Shown: positions 1 through 8,419 of the stretch, piece after piece | Numbering within the stretch: the stretch's first letter is position 1 | How the letters are laid out: the number at the start of each line of letters is the position of its first letter | DNA from: Johnsonella sp. | Lineage (GTDB): Bacteria > Bacillota > Clostridia > Lachnospirales > Lachnospiraceae | Length of the DNA stretch: 53,354 nt | Assembly (NCBI GenBank): GCA_030529445.1 | Contig: JAUMWW010000013.1 | Location: 1-53,354, forward strand | Direction of reading: 5' to 3' | Position numbers and translations under genes: made by a program | The notes under the pieces: model-generated | The model's database searches: none | Seen by the model: the letters and a program-made list of their open reading frames with translations, nothing else | Told to the model about the DNA's origin: nothing

Positions 1-947
1 GATCCGGCAGGCTTTCCTGAGGAAGAATTCGGATAGAAATAATACCAGCTTCCGTCTATCTGCTGCCAGCCCGTCATCATCTTTCCATGGTCCGCATCTG
101 CTTTCTCGCTCAGATAATACCAGTTTCCTTCCTGGTTAAACCAGCCTGTCAGCATTTTCTCGTTTTCATCAAAATAATACCAGCTTCCGTTTATTTCCTT
201 CCAATTCTCACGCCAATATTCTCCCGTGATTTTGTATTCCCAGTAGTCCTCTCTGTTTATTGTCTGGTTTGCCACCTCTTCCACCCAGTGTGCAAAGACA
301 GGACCGTTTCTTTGAAATACAAAATTTTCATCTACGCGATATTTCTCTTCCTCTGCTCCTCCGCCGCCCGTTCCCGCACTGCCGGACCAGAACAGGAATA
401 TATATCCCTCTCTTTCGGGCAGGGGAAAATAGGGCAGCTTTCCCTTCTCATTCGTATAAAGAAACAGAGGATTGACTTTTCCCTGATTAAACATTTCGAA
501 CTGTATGACATAAGAGCCGGAGGCGGACTTATCCTCTGCCCAGTACGCATAGATATCTATCGGTGAAATACCGAGATATTTATGAGCCGGTTTTTTTTGT
601 TCATAAACGGTAGCAAAGGTGCAGAGCGTTTCGCTATTGATCTCATCCTTTACTCTCGACCATCCGATGAAGACATATCCCTCCCTCTTCGGTATACAAT
701 AATCGGAAATCTTTCCGGATTGATCCGTCTTCTTTTCCAGATAATCGGTATAAATATTTCCGGCTCTATCATCATAAAATCCCCCGTTAAAATGAAACCG
801 TACGGGAATGCCTTCTTTTACGGTAATTTGGTTTATCGTCGAATTTTGCGCGTCAAAAGAGGCACCTCCGGGATAGGCATAGATCTGTGCCGCAAGCAAA
901 ACGACAAAGAGCAGTGCCGCAATCCCTGTTTTTATTCCTGCTTTCAT
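1..947 (-). CDS. Secreted InlB-repeat / cell-wall-binding protein, 3' end cut by window edge
   Basis: This open frame runs without a stop from an ATG at 947 to the left edge, so the C-terminus lies outside the window. The start is the second of two nearby ATGs: it follows AGGAG at good spacing and opens a signal peptide (MKAGIKTGIAALLFVVLLAA). The mature part has B-repeat-like blocks of the InlB/Listeria-Bacteroides type (FHFNGG...GYVFIGWSRV; GKLPYFPLPEREGY), then Trp/Tyr-rich cell-wall-binding repeats (GSWYYFDENEKMLTGW). No LPXTG signal or membrane anchor is visible in the part present. It is the last gene of a four-paralogue array read from right to left. I infer a surface-displayed protein held non-covalently to a wall polymer; the ligand is unknown. 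Confidence 0.85.
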   Translation of the reverse strand, partial: MKAGIKTGIAALLFVVLLAAQIYAYPGGASFDAQNSTINQITVKEGIPVRFHFNGGFYDDRAGNIYTDYLEKKTDQSGKISDYCIPKREGYVFIGWSRVKDEINSETLCTFATVYEQKKPAHKYLGISPIDIYAYWAEDKSASGSYVIQFEMFNQGKVNPLFLYTNEKGKLPYFPLPEREGYIFLFWSGSAGTGGGGAEEEKYRVDENFVFQRNGPVFAHWVEEVANQTINREDYWEYKITGEYWRENWKEINGSWYYFDENEKMLTGWFNQEGNWYYLSEKADADHGKMMTGWQQIDGSWYYFYPNSSSGKPAG

Positions 948-959
948 TCATGCTCCTTT

Positions 960-2210
960 CTAGGGAATCCATTTTCCCGAGGTATCCAGCTTCCAGCCCC
1001 CGATCGAGATATCCGATGCCATCGATCCGGCAGGCTTTCCCGAGGAAGAATTCGGATAGAAATAATACCAGCTTCCGTTTATCTGCTGCCAGCCCGTCAG
1101 CATCTTTCCCTGATTTGCATCCGCTTTCTCGCTCAGATAATACCAGTTTCCTCCCTGATTAAACCAGCCTGTTTTCATTTTCGCGTTTTCATCAAAATAA
1201 TACCAGCTTCCGTTTATTTCCTTCCAAATCGAACGAAGAAAAGATCCTTCGTTTTTATATGCCCATTTATCGGATATCATCTCCCATTTTCCCGCCGACT
1301 TCTCCTTCCAGTGGGCAAAGAGCATTGTGTTATCATAGAATACAGTATTTTCGTTTATACTGGAATTATAATCATCCCCAAAGAGCGCCGCGGTGATTTC
1401 CCAGAATCTGAATGTATATCCCTCTCTTTCCGGAACCGGCATGGGCTGTATCTTGGAGCCTTTTTCAATCATCATCTCCGTCGGCTGGACCGTTCCGCCG
1501 TTCGGATCGAAGGTGATTTTTATTTTGTTTGCATTCTCATCCTCCCAATGTGAAAAGAGCTCCATATTCGATTTGTATACCGTGTTTTCATCCAATCCGC
1601 TCTCTCCGATGAATGCTCCCCAGCTGTCGGACCATCCCTTAAAGCGGTAGCCCTCTCTTTCCGGTATGGGATAATAAGGAAGCTTTCCCTCCGCATCTGT
1701 GTAAAGAAATACGGGTTCCACTTTTCCGCCTCCCGTAGGGAAGAAATTTATGATATAGCATCCGGATGCGGACTTATCCTCCGCCCAGCACGCATAGAGA
1801 TCTATCGGGGTAATATCTGAATTCCAAGATATTTTCTGTTCGTAAATGGTATCGGAAAAGCAGGCGGTCTCCTTATTCAATACGTCTTTTACCCTCGACC
1901 AGCCTACCCAGACATATCCGTCCCTCTTGGGTATATACGCATAATGTCTGGAGGAAAGACTTCCGAGTTCATCTGTCTTTACCTCAATATAATCGGTATA
2001 GGTATTGCCCTCCCGGTCGGTATAAACTCCGCCGTTAAAATGATAGCGCACGGGAATATCTTTTTTTATCGTGAGGGAAGCCCCATCATTGGGGAAATTC
2101 ATCCAATCTCTCGGAACCGCATGCATATCGCCGATGTAGGCATGAGCCTGTAGCGCAAACAAAACGACAAAGAGCAATGCCGTAATTCCTGTTTTTATTC
2201 TTGTTTTCAT
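960..2210 (-). CDS. Secreted InlB-repeat / cell-wall-binding protein (array copy 3)
   Basis: The product has 416 residues. ATG 2210 sits 5 nt after GGAG; a GTG two codons earlier overlaps the ribosome-binding site and is unlikely. Residues 1-24 form a signal peptide ending AHA. Three B-repeat-like units follow, with a recurring pattern of hydrophobic strand, NGG or GG, a GY[RT]F turn and GW: roughly residues 45-105, 150-200 and 225-280. The last 120 residues are cell-wall-binding repeats (INGSWYYFDENAKMKTGW, GNWYYLSEKADANQGKMLTGW-type units) ending in a GGWKLD...GKW cap. No sortase motif is present. It is 416 residues like its upstream neighbour and shares long near-identical DNA stretches with it. 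The likely role is a wall-attached surface protein; receptor or partner unknown. Confidence 0.85.
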   Translation of the reverse strand: MKTRIKTGITALLFVVLFALQAHAYIGDMHAVPRDWMNFPNDGASLTIKKDIPVRYHFNGGVYTDREGNTYTDYIEVKTDELGSLSSRHYAYIPKRDGYVWVGWSRVKDVLNKETACFSDTIYEQKISWNSDITPIDLYACWAEDKSASGCYIINFFPTGGGKVEPVFLYTDAEGKLPYYPIPEREGYRFKGWSDSWGAFIGESGLDENTVYKSNMELFSHWEDENANKIKITFDPNGGTVQPTEMMIEKGSKIQPMPVPEREGYTFRFWEITAALFGDDYNSSINENTVFYDNTMLFAHWKEKSAGKWEMISDKWAYKNEGSFLRSIWKEINGSWYYFDENAKMKTGWFNQGGNWYYLSEKADANQGKMLTGWQQINGSWYYFYPNSSSGKPAGSMASDISIGGWKLDTSGKWIP

Positions 2211-2243
2211 AAGCACTCCTTTCGGAAAATTCTAAAAAATCAT

Positions 2244-2275
2244 ATTTCCATTTCCAATCGCATTTCCATTTCCAA
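2244..2275. repeat. Short tandem direct repeat between paralogues
   Basis: Two identical 14-base copies (ATTTCCATTTCCAA on the plus strand) lie 18 bases apart in the spacer between array copies 2 and 3. The matching spacer near 3560-3590 has a related but single, diverged version. It looks like local slippage in a duplicated spacer; no function is claimed. Confidence 0.6.
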
Positions 2276-2283
2276 GTCTAAGG

Positions 2284-3534
2284 TCAGGGCACCCATTTCC
2301 CCGAAACATCGAGCTTCCAGCCCCCGATTGAGGTATTAAGCGCCATTGCTCCGGCAGGCTTTCCCGAGGAAGAATCCGGATAGAGATAATACCAGCTTCC
2401 GTTTATCTGCTGCCAGCCCGTCAGCATCTTTCCCTGATTTGCATCCGCTTTCTCGCTCAGATAATACCAGTTTCCTCCCTGGTTAAACCAGCCCGTCAGC
2501 ATTTTCGCGTTTTCATCAAAATAATACCAGCTTCCGTTTATTTCCCTCCAGCTCGAACGAAGAAAGTCTCCCGCAATTTTATATGCCCATTCGGTATTGA
2601 TTCTCTGCCATATTCCTCCGGGATTCTTCCAGCGGGCAAAGAGCATCGTATCATATTCGAATACGGAATTTTCATCTCTGACATACTCCTCTCCGATCGC
2701 TCCCTTGCTGAGGGACCAGAAATCGAATTCATACCCTCCTCTTTCCGGAACCGGCATAGGCTGTATCTTGGAGCCTTTTTCGATCATCATCTCCGTCGGC
2801 TGAACCGTTCCGCCGTTCGGATCGAAGGTGATTTTGATCTTATTCGCATTCTCATCCTCCCAGTGTGAAAAGAGCAGAGTATCCGATTCATATACTTTGT
2901 TTTCATCAACCGAGAATCCATCGTCGAATGCTCCCCAGCTGATCGACCATCCCTTAAAGCGATAGCCCTCTCTTTCCGCTATGGGGTAATAAGGCAGTTT
3001 TCCTTCCGCATTCGTGTGGAGAAATACGGGTTCCACTTTTCCGCCCTCCGTAGCAAAAAACGTTACGATATGACAGCCGGATGCGGACTTATCTTCCGCC
3101 CAGTACGCATAGAGATCTATCGGGGGAATAGCATTGCCTACCTGTTGTGCCAAAGATATCTTCTGTTCGTAAACGGTATCGGAAAAGCAGGCGGTCTCCT
3201 TATTTAATACGTCTTTTACCCTCGACCAGCCTACCCAGACATATCCCTCCTTCTTCGGCACATATCTGTAATAATCGGAAAGCTGTCCTAATTCATTTGT
3301 CTTCTCTTCTTTATAATCGGTATAGGTATTGCCGTCCCGGTCGGTATAAACTCCCCCGTTAAAATGATAGCGCACGGGAATATCTTTTTTTACCGTGAAC
3401 TTAACTCCGTTATCGGGGAAATTCCTCCAATCATCCGGAACCGCATGCATATCGCCGATGTAGGCATGAGCCTGCGTCGCAAGCAAAACGACAAAGAGCA
3501 GTGCAGCAATCCCTGTTTTTATTCTTGTTTTCAT
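2284..3534 (-). CDS. Secreted InlB-repeat / cell-wall-binding protein (array copy 2)
   Basis: The product has 416 residues. The chosen ATG at 3534 has AGGAG 5 nt upstream; the frame stays open for 93 nt before it, but that stretch overlaps the spacer and would place a non-signal sequence ahead of a clean signal peptide (MKTRIKTGIAALLFVVLLAT). Domain order matches copy 3: signal peptide, three B-repeat-like units, then C-terminal cell-wall-binding repeats with the GGWKLD...GKWVP cap. The centre of the second half (around 2750-2860) is nearly base-for-base the same as copy 3 (around 1430-1540), while the flanks differ more. This mosaic suggests duplication followed by recombination between copies. 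A surface location follows from the family architecture; the ligand is unknown. Confidence 0.85.
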   Translation of the reverse strand: MKTRIKTGIAALLFVVLLATQAHAYIGDMHAVPDDWRNFPDNGVKFTVKKDIPVRYHFNGGVYTDRDGNTYTDYKEEKTNELGQLSDYYRYVPKKEGYVWVGWSRVKDVLNKETACFSDTVYEQKISLAQQVGNAIPPIDLYAYWAEDKSASGCHIVTFFATEGGKVEPVFLHTNAEGKLPYYPIAEREGYRFKGWSISWGAFDDGFSVDENKVYESDTLLFSHWEDENANKIKITFDPNGGTVQPTEMMIEKGSKIQPMPVPERGGYEFDFWSLSKGAIGEEYVRDENSVFEYDTMLFARWKNPGGIWQRINTEWAYKIAGDFLRSSWREINGSWYYFDENAKMLTGWFNQGGNWYYLSEKADANQGKMLTGWQQINGSWYYLYPDSSSGKPAGAMALNTSIGGWKLDVSGKWVP

Positions 3535-3590
3535 AAGCACTCCTTTCGAAAAATCCCAAAACATCGTATTTCCGTTTTCCAAGCATAAGG

Positions 3591-4598
3591 TCAGGGCGCC
3601 CATTTCCCCGAAACATCGAGCTTCCATCCCCCGATCGAGGTATTAAACGCCATCGATCCGGCAGGCTTTCCTGAGGAAGAATTCGGATAGAAATAATACC
3701 AGCTTCCGTTTATCTGCTGCCAGCCCGTCAGCATCTTTCCGTCTGCATCGAAATAATACCATTCTGCACCGATCTGCTTCCAGCAAGATTTTGCAAATCC
3801 CGCCTTTCCCCGGTCGGCAACGATGTATTTCCATGAATCATCTATCTGGATCCAGTTATCTTCTTCATCTGATGTTCCGCTCTCTAAACTAAGCTCATCT
3901 TTTTTTATCCAGACGGCATAAAGCTCCGTATTTTGATCATATACCGTATCCTGATCAATCAGATTGGAAGAGTCACCGTATCGCCCCTTGCGCCATCCGG
4001 CAAAATCATAGCCCTCTCTATTATCCGGTGTCGGACAGAAGGGGAGCTTTCCCTCTTCGTTCGTATACATGAATACGGTATCCGAATTGCCTCCCATGGG
4101 ATGGAAGTTGACCAGATAGGATCCGGATGCAGACTTATCCTCCGCCCAGTACATATAAAGGTTGATCGGAGGAATCGGATTATCCATCATAAGATCGTAT
4201 ATGGAAATCCGCTGTTTGAACACATAGTATTCATCTCTTCTGCTCTCCTTATCGATCTTATCGGGATAAATAGACCAGGAGACGGGAACAAAGCCTTCCC
4301 TGATCAAAACGGGATAGCTCAGATGCATACATGTGCCGTCCGCAAAACTCCATTCCGTCAAATGTTCCGGGGTGCTGCCGTATGGGGTTTTTCCTCCGTT
4401 CGGATAGAGATGCAGGGGAATTCCCGATTTGATCCAAGTATGGAAGAGGTCCCATTCCCTCCTCGAATTGATTATTTGCCGGTTGATTTTCAGATCCGAA
4501 CGGTAAACTTCACTCATATCCGCATAGCTCTGCATTGCAAAGAGGGAAATAAAGAACAATACCGCAATTCCCGTCCGGATTCCTGTCTTCTTTTTCAT
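3591..4598 (-). CDS. Secreted InlB-repeat / cell-wall-binding protein, shorter variant (array copy 1)
   Basis: The product has 335 residues and is the first gene of the array in transcription order. It has a signal peptide (MKKKTGIRTGIAVLFFISLFAMQSYA region), about two B-repeat-like units (HLYPNGG, then FHPMGGNSDT...GYDFAGW), then a shortened cell-wall-binding tail (GAEWYYFDADGKMLTGWQQ) with the same terminal cap as its neighbours. It is the most divergent copy, particularly at the N-terminus. The AGGAG element lies 13 nt from the ATG, compared with 5 nt in copies 2 and 3, and an in-frame TAA just upstream rules out an earlier start. Expression may therefore be weaker. No sortase motif is seen. 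Confidence 0.82.
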   Translation of the reverse strand: MKKKTGIRTGIAVLFFISLFAMQSYADMSEVYRSDLKINRQIINSRREWDLFHTWIKSGIPLHLYPNGGKTPYGSTPEHLTEWSFADGTCMHLSYPVLIREGFVPVSWSIYPDKIDKESRRDEYYVFKQRISIYDLMMDNPIPPINLYMYWAEDKSASGSYLVNFHPMGGNSDTVFMYTNEEGKLPFCPTPDNREGYDFAGWRKGRYGDSSNLIDQDTVYDQNTELYAVWIKKDELSLESGTSDEEDNWIQIDDSWKYIVADRGKAGFAKSCWKQIGAEWYYFDADGKMLTGWQQINGSWYYFYPNSSSGKPAGSMAFNTSIGGWKLDVSGKWAP

Positions 4599-4626
4599 AA
4601 TTGATTAAACACTCCTTTCGATTTTT

Positions 4627-4640
4627 CGTACTATCGTACT
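4627..4640. promoter_or_regulatory. Possible operator: two CGTACT direct repeats
   Basis: CGTACT occurs twice, two bases apart, about 30 bases upstream of the first array gene, in an AT-rich 268-base intergenic stretch. Because GTAC is self-complementary the site also reads as a loose palindrome. No convincing -35/-10 pair was found nearby, so this is only a candidate regulator site. Confidence 0.25.
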
Positions 4641-4800
4641 TATTATTATTTATCAGTCTATCCTCGATCGGCTGAACTCTTTTAAGTCTTACTGTCTGTA
4701 TTTTTTATTTATATCTTAAAGCTCAGGCATAAAAAAAACATAAAATAAAAAGAAAAAAAAGGTTTTTTAGGAAAATGTAATAATTAAGAAAGGTTTCCGA

Positions 4801-4846
4801 AAAAAAGAAAAGCCGCCTCTCCTCCCCTAAAGGGAAGAAGCGGCGG
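4801..4846 (-). terminator. Rho-independent terminator after the ClC-family gene
   Basis: Read on the minus strand, a GC-rich stem (GCCGCTTCTTCCC paired to GGGGAGGAGAGGCGGC, with a few wobbles) is followed by TTTTCTTTTTTT. It lies 20 bases past the stop of the transporter gene and separates that operon from the surface-protein array. Confidence 0.85.
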
Positions 4847-4866
4847 AGCGATGAAATCAAAAACAA

Positions 4867-6138
4867 TCATTCCTGCGATTTATGCAGATGGATCGCTTTG
4901 ACATTAATATATTCCGGCTTGGTTTTGGAATAGGTAAATTTCTGTGCGCTGTAGAGACCGTGATAACCGGAAAGACAAAAAGAAACCGCAATTACGATCA
5001 CATAATAAGGAAGACCGGAAAGACCGAAGAGCTCGATTGCGATAAAAACAGAAGAAATCGGGCAATTCGTCACGCCGACGAAACAGGCTGCCATTCCGCA
5101 GGCTGTGCAAAGCTGCGGAGAGAGCCCGGAAAGGATTCCGAATGCGCAGCCGAAAGCGGCGCCCACCGTGAAGGTCGGAACGATTTCTCCTCCCTTGAAT
5201 CCCGCCCCTAAAAGAAGCGCGGTAAAAAACATTTTGAGTATAAAGGCTTCGTATCTCACCTGCCCCTCCATACAGCGCTCGACCAGAGGAAAGCCCCCTC
5301 CTCTGTAATCATTCGTTCCAAGCAGCAGCGTCAGGGCAATAAAGATGGCAGAAGCGGCGAGGATTCTCAGATAGGGATTGGGAAAGATTTTTTTATAAAT
5401 TTCTTCGCTCTTATGCAGCATCATGCAGAAGAGACTTGAGAGAAAGGAGCAAAAAATACCAAGCAAAATAATAAGCAGAGCATTTTTCAGGTTCCATGCC
5501 GGCGCCTGTGCAAGGATGAACTGCTCCGGATGAAGCCCCGCCTGTTTCGAAACCGCAGCCGCAATATATGCGGAAAACACGGAGGGAATCAGGGCGGAAT
5601 AATGCATGATTCCGATGCTGATCACTTCCATCGAAAAAACCGCCGCAGCCAGAGGCGTGCCGAATACCGCCGCAAAACACGCGCTCATCCCGCACATAAT
5701 CGCAATATTTCTCTCTTTTTTATCCAGCCTTGCTATTTTTGCCAAGAGATTGCCCAGGCTTCCTCCGAGCTGGAGAGCGGCTCCCTCCCTTCCGGAAGAT
5801 CCTCCTCCGATATGGGTCATGATGGTCGAAACAAAGATCAGAGGAGCCATCTTAATCGTGATATCCTCTCCCTCGGAAATCGAATCGATAACCAGATTGG
5901 TTCCCCTTGGTTTATCCGCTTTCATCAGATGATAAAACCAAACGATAAAGAGTCCTGAAAAGGGAAGTAGAAAGAGCGCATAGGAATGCCCTGTCCAAAA
6001 CGCAGTTGCCGCATTGACCCCGAATGCAAAGGCTGTTCCCGTTCCCCCGATGAAAATGCCGAAAACAATCGAAAACAAGGACCATTTTATAAAATATTTC
6101 ATATGTTCCAATTGAAAATACTTCGTGATTTTTTGCAT
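4867..6138 (-). CDS. ClC-family anion transporter, CLC-F-like (possible F-/H+ antiporter)
   Basis: This 423-residue, multi-span membrane protein has the ClC gating-glutamate motif at GREGA (Glu118) and the usual helix pattern. Two features differ from ordinary Cl- channels and exchangers: there is no recognisable GSGIP selectivity motif ahead of GREG (RGTNLVID lies in that region), and the helix-N motif normally read as GxFxP is KGGEIVP, with Glu318. From memory of the family, a glutamate in GGE(V)(T)P is a hallmark of the fluoride/proton CLC-F branch, where a Thr follows two residues later; here that position is Val320. I infer fluoride export with moderate confidence. The gene follows ilvA by 31 nt with no room for a fluoride riboswitch. 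Confidence 0.8.
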   Translation of the reverse strand: MQKITKYFQLEHMKYFIKWSLFSIVFGIFIGGTGTAFAFGVNAATAFWTGHSYALFLLPFSGLFIVWFYHLMKADKPRGTNLVIDSISEGEDITIKMAPLIFVSTIMTHIGGGSSGREGAALQLGGSLGNLLAKIARLDKKERNIAIMCGMSACFAAVFGTPLAAAVFSMEVISIGIMHYSALIPSVFSAYIAAAVSKQAGLHPEQFILAQAPAWNLKNALLIILLGIFCSFLSSLFCMMLHKSEEIYKKIFPNPYLRILAASAIFIALTLLLGTNDYRGGGFPLVERCMEGQVRYEAFILKMFFTALLLGAGFKGGEIVPTFTVGAAFGCAFGILSGLSPQLCTACGMAACFVGVTNCPISSVFIAIELFGLSGLPYYVIVIAVSFCLSGYHGLYSAQKFTYSKTKPEYINVKAIHLHKSQE

Positions 6139-6169
6139 ACTCTCTCCCCCTGCTATGGAATACCCTCTT

Positions 6170-7399
6170 TCAGTCCGTAAAAGTACCCTTATGCTCGACC
6201 AGCTTGGGCCGGTATCCCTCGTTTTTCAGTCTGTTTACGATGCCGCTCTTATGTTCGCTTCCGAAAGCTTCTATCGTAATCCGAAGCTCTACCGCGGCAT
6301 TGCGGTTGATGCTGATGAACTGGTTATGATCGAGCTTGATGACATTGCCTCTTTCCTCCGCAAGAATCGCGGAAATCTTCGCCAATTCACCGGGTTTGTC
6401 CGGCAGAAGAACGGATACGGTAAAAATTCTGTCTCTTTGAATCAAGCCATGCTGCACAAGAGATGCCATCGTAATGACATCCATATTTCCTCCGCTGAGC
6501 AGGGAAACAATTTTCTTCCCTTTCATTTTCAGATGCTTTAATGCCGCAACGGTTAAGAGCCCCGAATTTTCAACGATCATCTTATGGTTTTCTATCATAT
6601 CCAAAAAAGTGACTATCAGCTCGTCATCCTCTATGGTAATGATTTCATCCACATTTTCCCTGATATAAGGCAGGAGTTTATCCCCGGGCTGCTTAACCGC
6701 CGTTCCGTCCGCTATGGTATCCGCGCTGTCTAAGACAACAAGCCTTCCCTCTTCGAGAGAGCGTTTCACGCAGGCGGCATTTCGGGGCTCGACGCCTATG
6801 ATATGGATCTTGGGATTCAGCATTTTGGCAAGCGTGGATACGCCGCAGCAAAGCCCCCCGCCTCCGATCGGAACGATGATATAATCCACCGTCGGCAGTT
6901 CCTTAAAAATCTCCATCGCAATGGTTCCCTGACCGGTCGCAACCGCAAGATCATTAAAGGGGTGCACGAATACCGCTCCTGTTTCCGATGCGATTTTTTC
7001 GGCATATGCGCAGGCATCGTCAAATACGGATCCGGCAAGCAAAACTTCCGCTCCGTAAGACTTCGTTCTGTTGATTTTAATCAGCGGCGTGGTATCCGGC
7101 ATGCATACGGTTGCTTTGATTTTTGCAAGCTTTGCGGCATATGCCACCCCCTGTGCGTGGTTTCCGGCGCTCGCCGTAACGATTCCTTTTTTCATTTCCT
7201 CCTCGTTAAGCGTAGAAATCTTATAATATGCTCCCCTCAGCTTATACGCCCCGGTATATTGCATGTTTTCGGGTTTGAAATAAACCTTATTTCCGGATTG
7301 CCGGGAAAAGAACTCGCTGTAAACAAGCTTTGTCTCCAAAGTCACGCTTTGTACGGCTTCACAGGCTTCCTCGAATTTTTCCAGACTCAGTTTTTCCAT
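6170..7399 (-). CDS. ilvA: Threonine ammonia-lyase with C-terminal ACT domain
   Basis: Predicted PLP enzyme of 409 residues that deaminates threonine to 2-oxobutanoate, the entry to isoleucine synthesis or threonine catabolism. The PLP lysine is Lys53 in AYKLRGAYYK, and the phosphate-binding glycine loop is PIGGGGLCCG. The last 85 residues (from IFTVSVLLPDKPGELAKI) form a single ACT-like domain, a layout shared by short biosynthetic and TdcB-like catabolic forms, so the metabolic direction is uncertain. ATG 7399 follows AGAGG at 7 nt; a GTG 15 nt earlier is less well placed. It starts 11 nt after the ftsY stop and is probably co-transcribed with ftsY upstream and the ClC gene downstream. Confidence 0.9.
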   Translation of the reverse strand: MEKLSLEKFEEACEAVQSVTLETKLVYSEFFSRQSGNKVYFKPENMQYTGAYKLRGAYYKISTLNEEEMKKGIVTASAGNHAQGVAYAAKLAKIKATVCMPDTTPLIKINRTKSYGAEVLLAGSVFDDACAYAEKIASETGAVFVHPFNDLAVATGQGTIAMEIFKELPTVDYIIVPIGGGGLCCGVSTLAKMLNPKIHIIGVEPRNAACVKRSLEEGRLVVLDSADTIADGTAVKQPGDKLLPYIRENVDEIITIEDDELIVTFLDMIENHKMIVENSGLLTVAALKHLKMKGKKIVSLLSGGNMDVITMASLVQHGLIQRDRIFTVSVLLPDKPGELAKISAILAEERGNVIKLDHNQFISINRNAAVELRITIEAFGSEHKSGIVNRLKNEGYRPKLVEHKGTFTD

Positions 7400-7410
7400 A
7401 TCCTTTCCTC

Positions 7411-8367
7411 TCACGCCCGCTCGGCTTTCTCGTCCGCCTTTTCAATATTAAAGAGTGCATCGACAAACTCATCCGCATCAAAGCGGTTTAAATCATCAAG
7501 CTGCTCTCCGACTCCGATATATTTCACCGGAATCCCCAGTTCCGACTGGATTGCGATCACGATCCCTCCTCTTGCGGTTCCGTCCAGCTTGGTCAGAACA
7601 AGACCGCTGATCTGTGCGACTTCCTTAAACTGCCTCGCCTGTTCCAAGGCGTTTTGCCCTGTGGTTCCGTCCAAAACCAGAAGAGTTTCCCGATACACAT
7701 CGGGATATTCCTTATCGATGATTCTGTTGATTTTTCTGAGCTCTTCCATGAGATTCTTTTTATTATGGAGCCTGCCTGCCGTATCGCAGATCAGCATATC
7801 CGTCCCTCTGGCGGCGGCAGCCTTGCAGGCATCATAAACCACCGCCGCCGGGTCGGAACCCTCCTGCTGCGCGATCAAGTCCACGCCGGCTCTGTTCGTC
7901 CATTCCCGGAGCTGTTCTATTGCTCCCGCTCTGAAGGTATCCGCCGCGGCAACCAGTACTTTCTTTCCCTTTTCCTTAAAATTGGAAGCGAGCTTGCCTA
8001 CCGTAGTCGTCTTTCCCACTCCGTTTACGCCGATGATCAGCACAGCAGCCTTATGATTTTCGAATTCATATGCATTTTCTCCCGTGTGCATTCTTTCCTT
8101 CAGGGAATTGACAAGGAGATTGCGGCATTCGGAGGGAGTTTTAATATTTTCTTCCCTGATCTTCTTTCTCAGCTCCTCAATGATCACGGTCGATGCATGA
8201 ATCCCCACATCGAGCATAATCAGCGTCTCCTCCAATTCTTCAAAGAAGTCCTCGTCTATTGTCTCATATCCGGAAAAGACATTCTCTATTCCGTGGACTA
8301 CGGCATCTCTGGTTTTGGTCAGTCCGTCTACAAGCTTCGCAAAAAAGCCCTTTTTCTTTTCTTCCAT
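7411..8367 (-). CDS. ftsY: Signal recognition particle receptor FtsY
   Basis: SRP-family GTPase of 318 residues that docks SRP-ribosome complexes at the membrane for co-translational insertion. The NG domain is complete: an N-terminal helical bundle, the P-loop GVNGVGKTTTVGKLA, the DTFRAGAIEQL box, DTAGRLHNK, TKLDGTARGG and the closing GVGEQLDDL. The acidic A domain of enterobacterial FtsY is essentially absent, as is usual in Gram-positives. ATG 8367 has GGAG 5 nt upstream; the frame extends 30 nt further only to a TTG with no ribosome-binding site. It lies 52 nt downstream of smc, the common Firmicutes order rnc-smc-ftsY. Confidence 0.97.
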   Translation of the reverse strand: MEEKKKGFFAKLVDGLTKTRDAVVHGIENVFSGYETIDEDFFEELEETLIMLDVGIHASTVIIEELRKKIREENIKTPSECRNLLVNSLKERMHTGENAYEFENHKAAVLIIGVNGVGKTTTVGKLASNFKEKGKKVLVAAADTFRAGAIEQLREWTNRAGVDLIAQQEGSDPAAVVYDACKAAAARGTDMLICDTAGRLHNKKNLMEELRKINRIIDKEYPDVYRETLLVLDGTTGQNALEQARQFKEVAQISGLVLTKLDGTARGGIVIAIQSELGIPVKYIGVGEQLDDLNRFDADEFVDALFNIEKADEKAERA

Positions 8368-8419
8368 CTTCTCTCCTCTCAATACAGGGCAAAGCAATGC
8401 CTCTCTGCCCTATCCACTC

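Larger units (their letters stand above)
1..4598 (-). repeat. Tandem array of four surface-protein paralogues
   Basis: Four co-directional genes with 12-73 nt spacers share architecture and long DNA stretches. Comparing 1021-1245 with 2349-2573, I count about a dozen mismatches in roughly 220 bases; the intervening B-repeat regions are clearly less alike. The 3' module is present in all four copies, the last being cut at the window edge. The array may continue to the left. Confidence 0.85.

Noticed and set aside
6139-6169. Fluoride riboswitch ahead of the CLC-F-like gene
   Set aside because: Only 31 bases separate it from ilvA, with none of the conserved riboswitch motifs.
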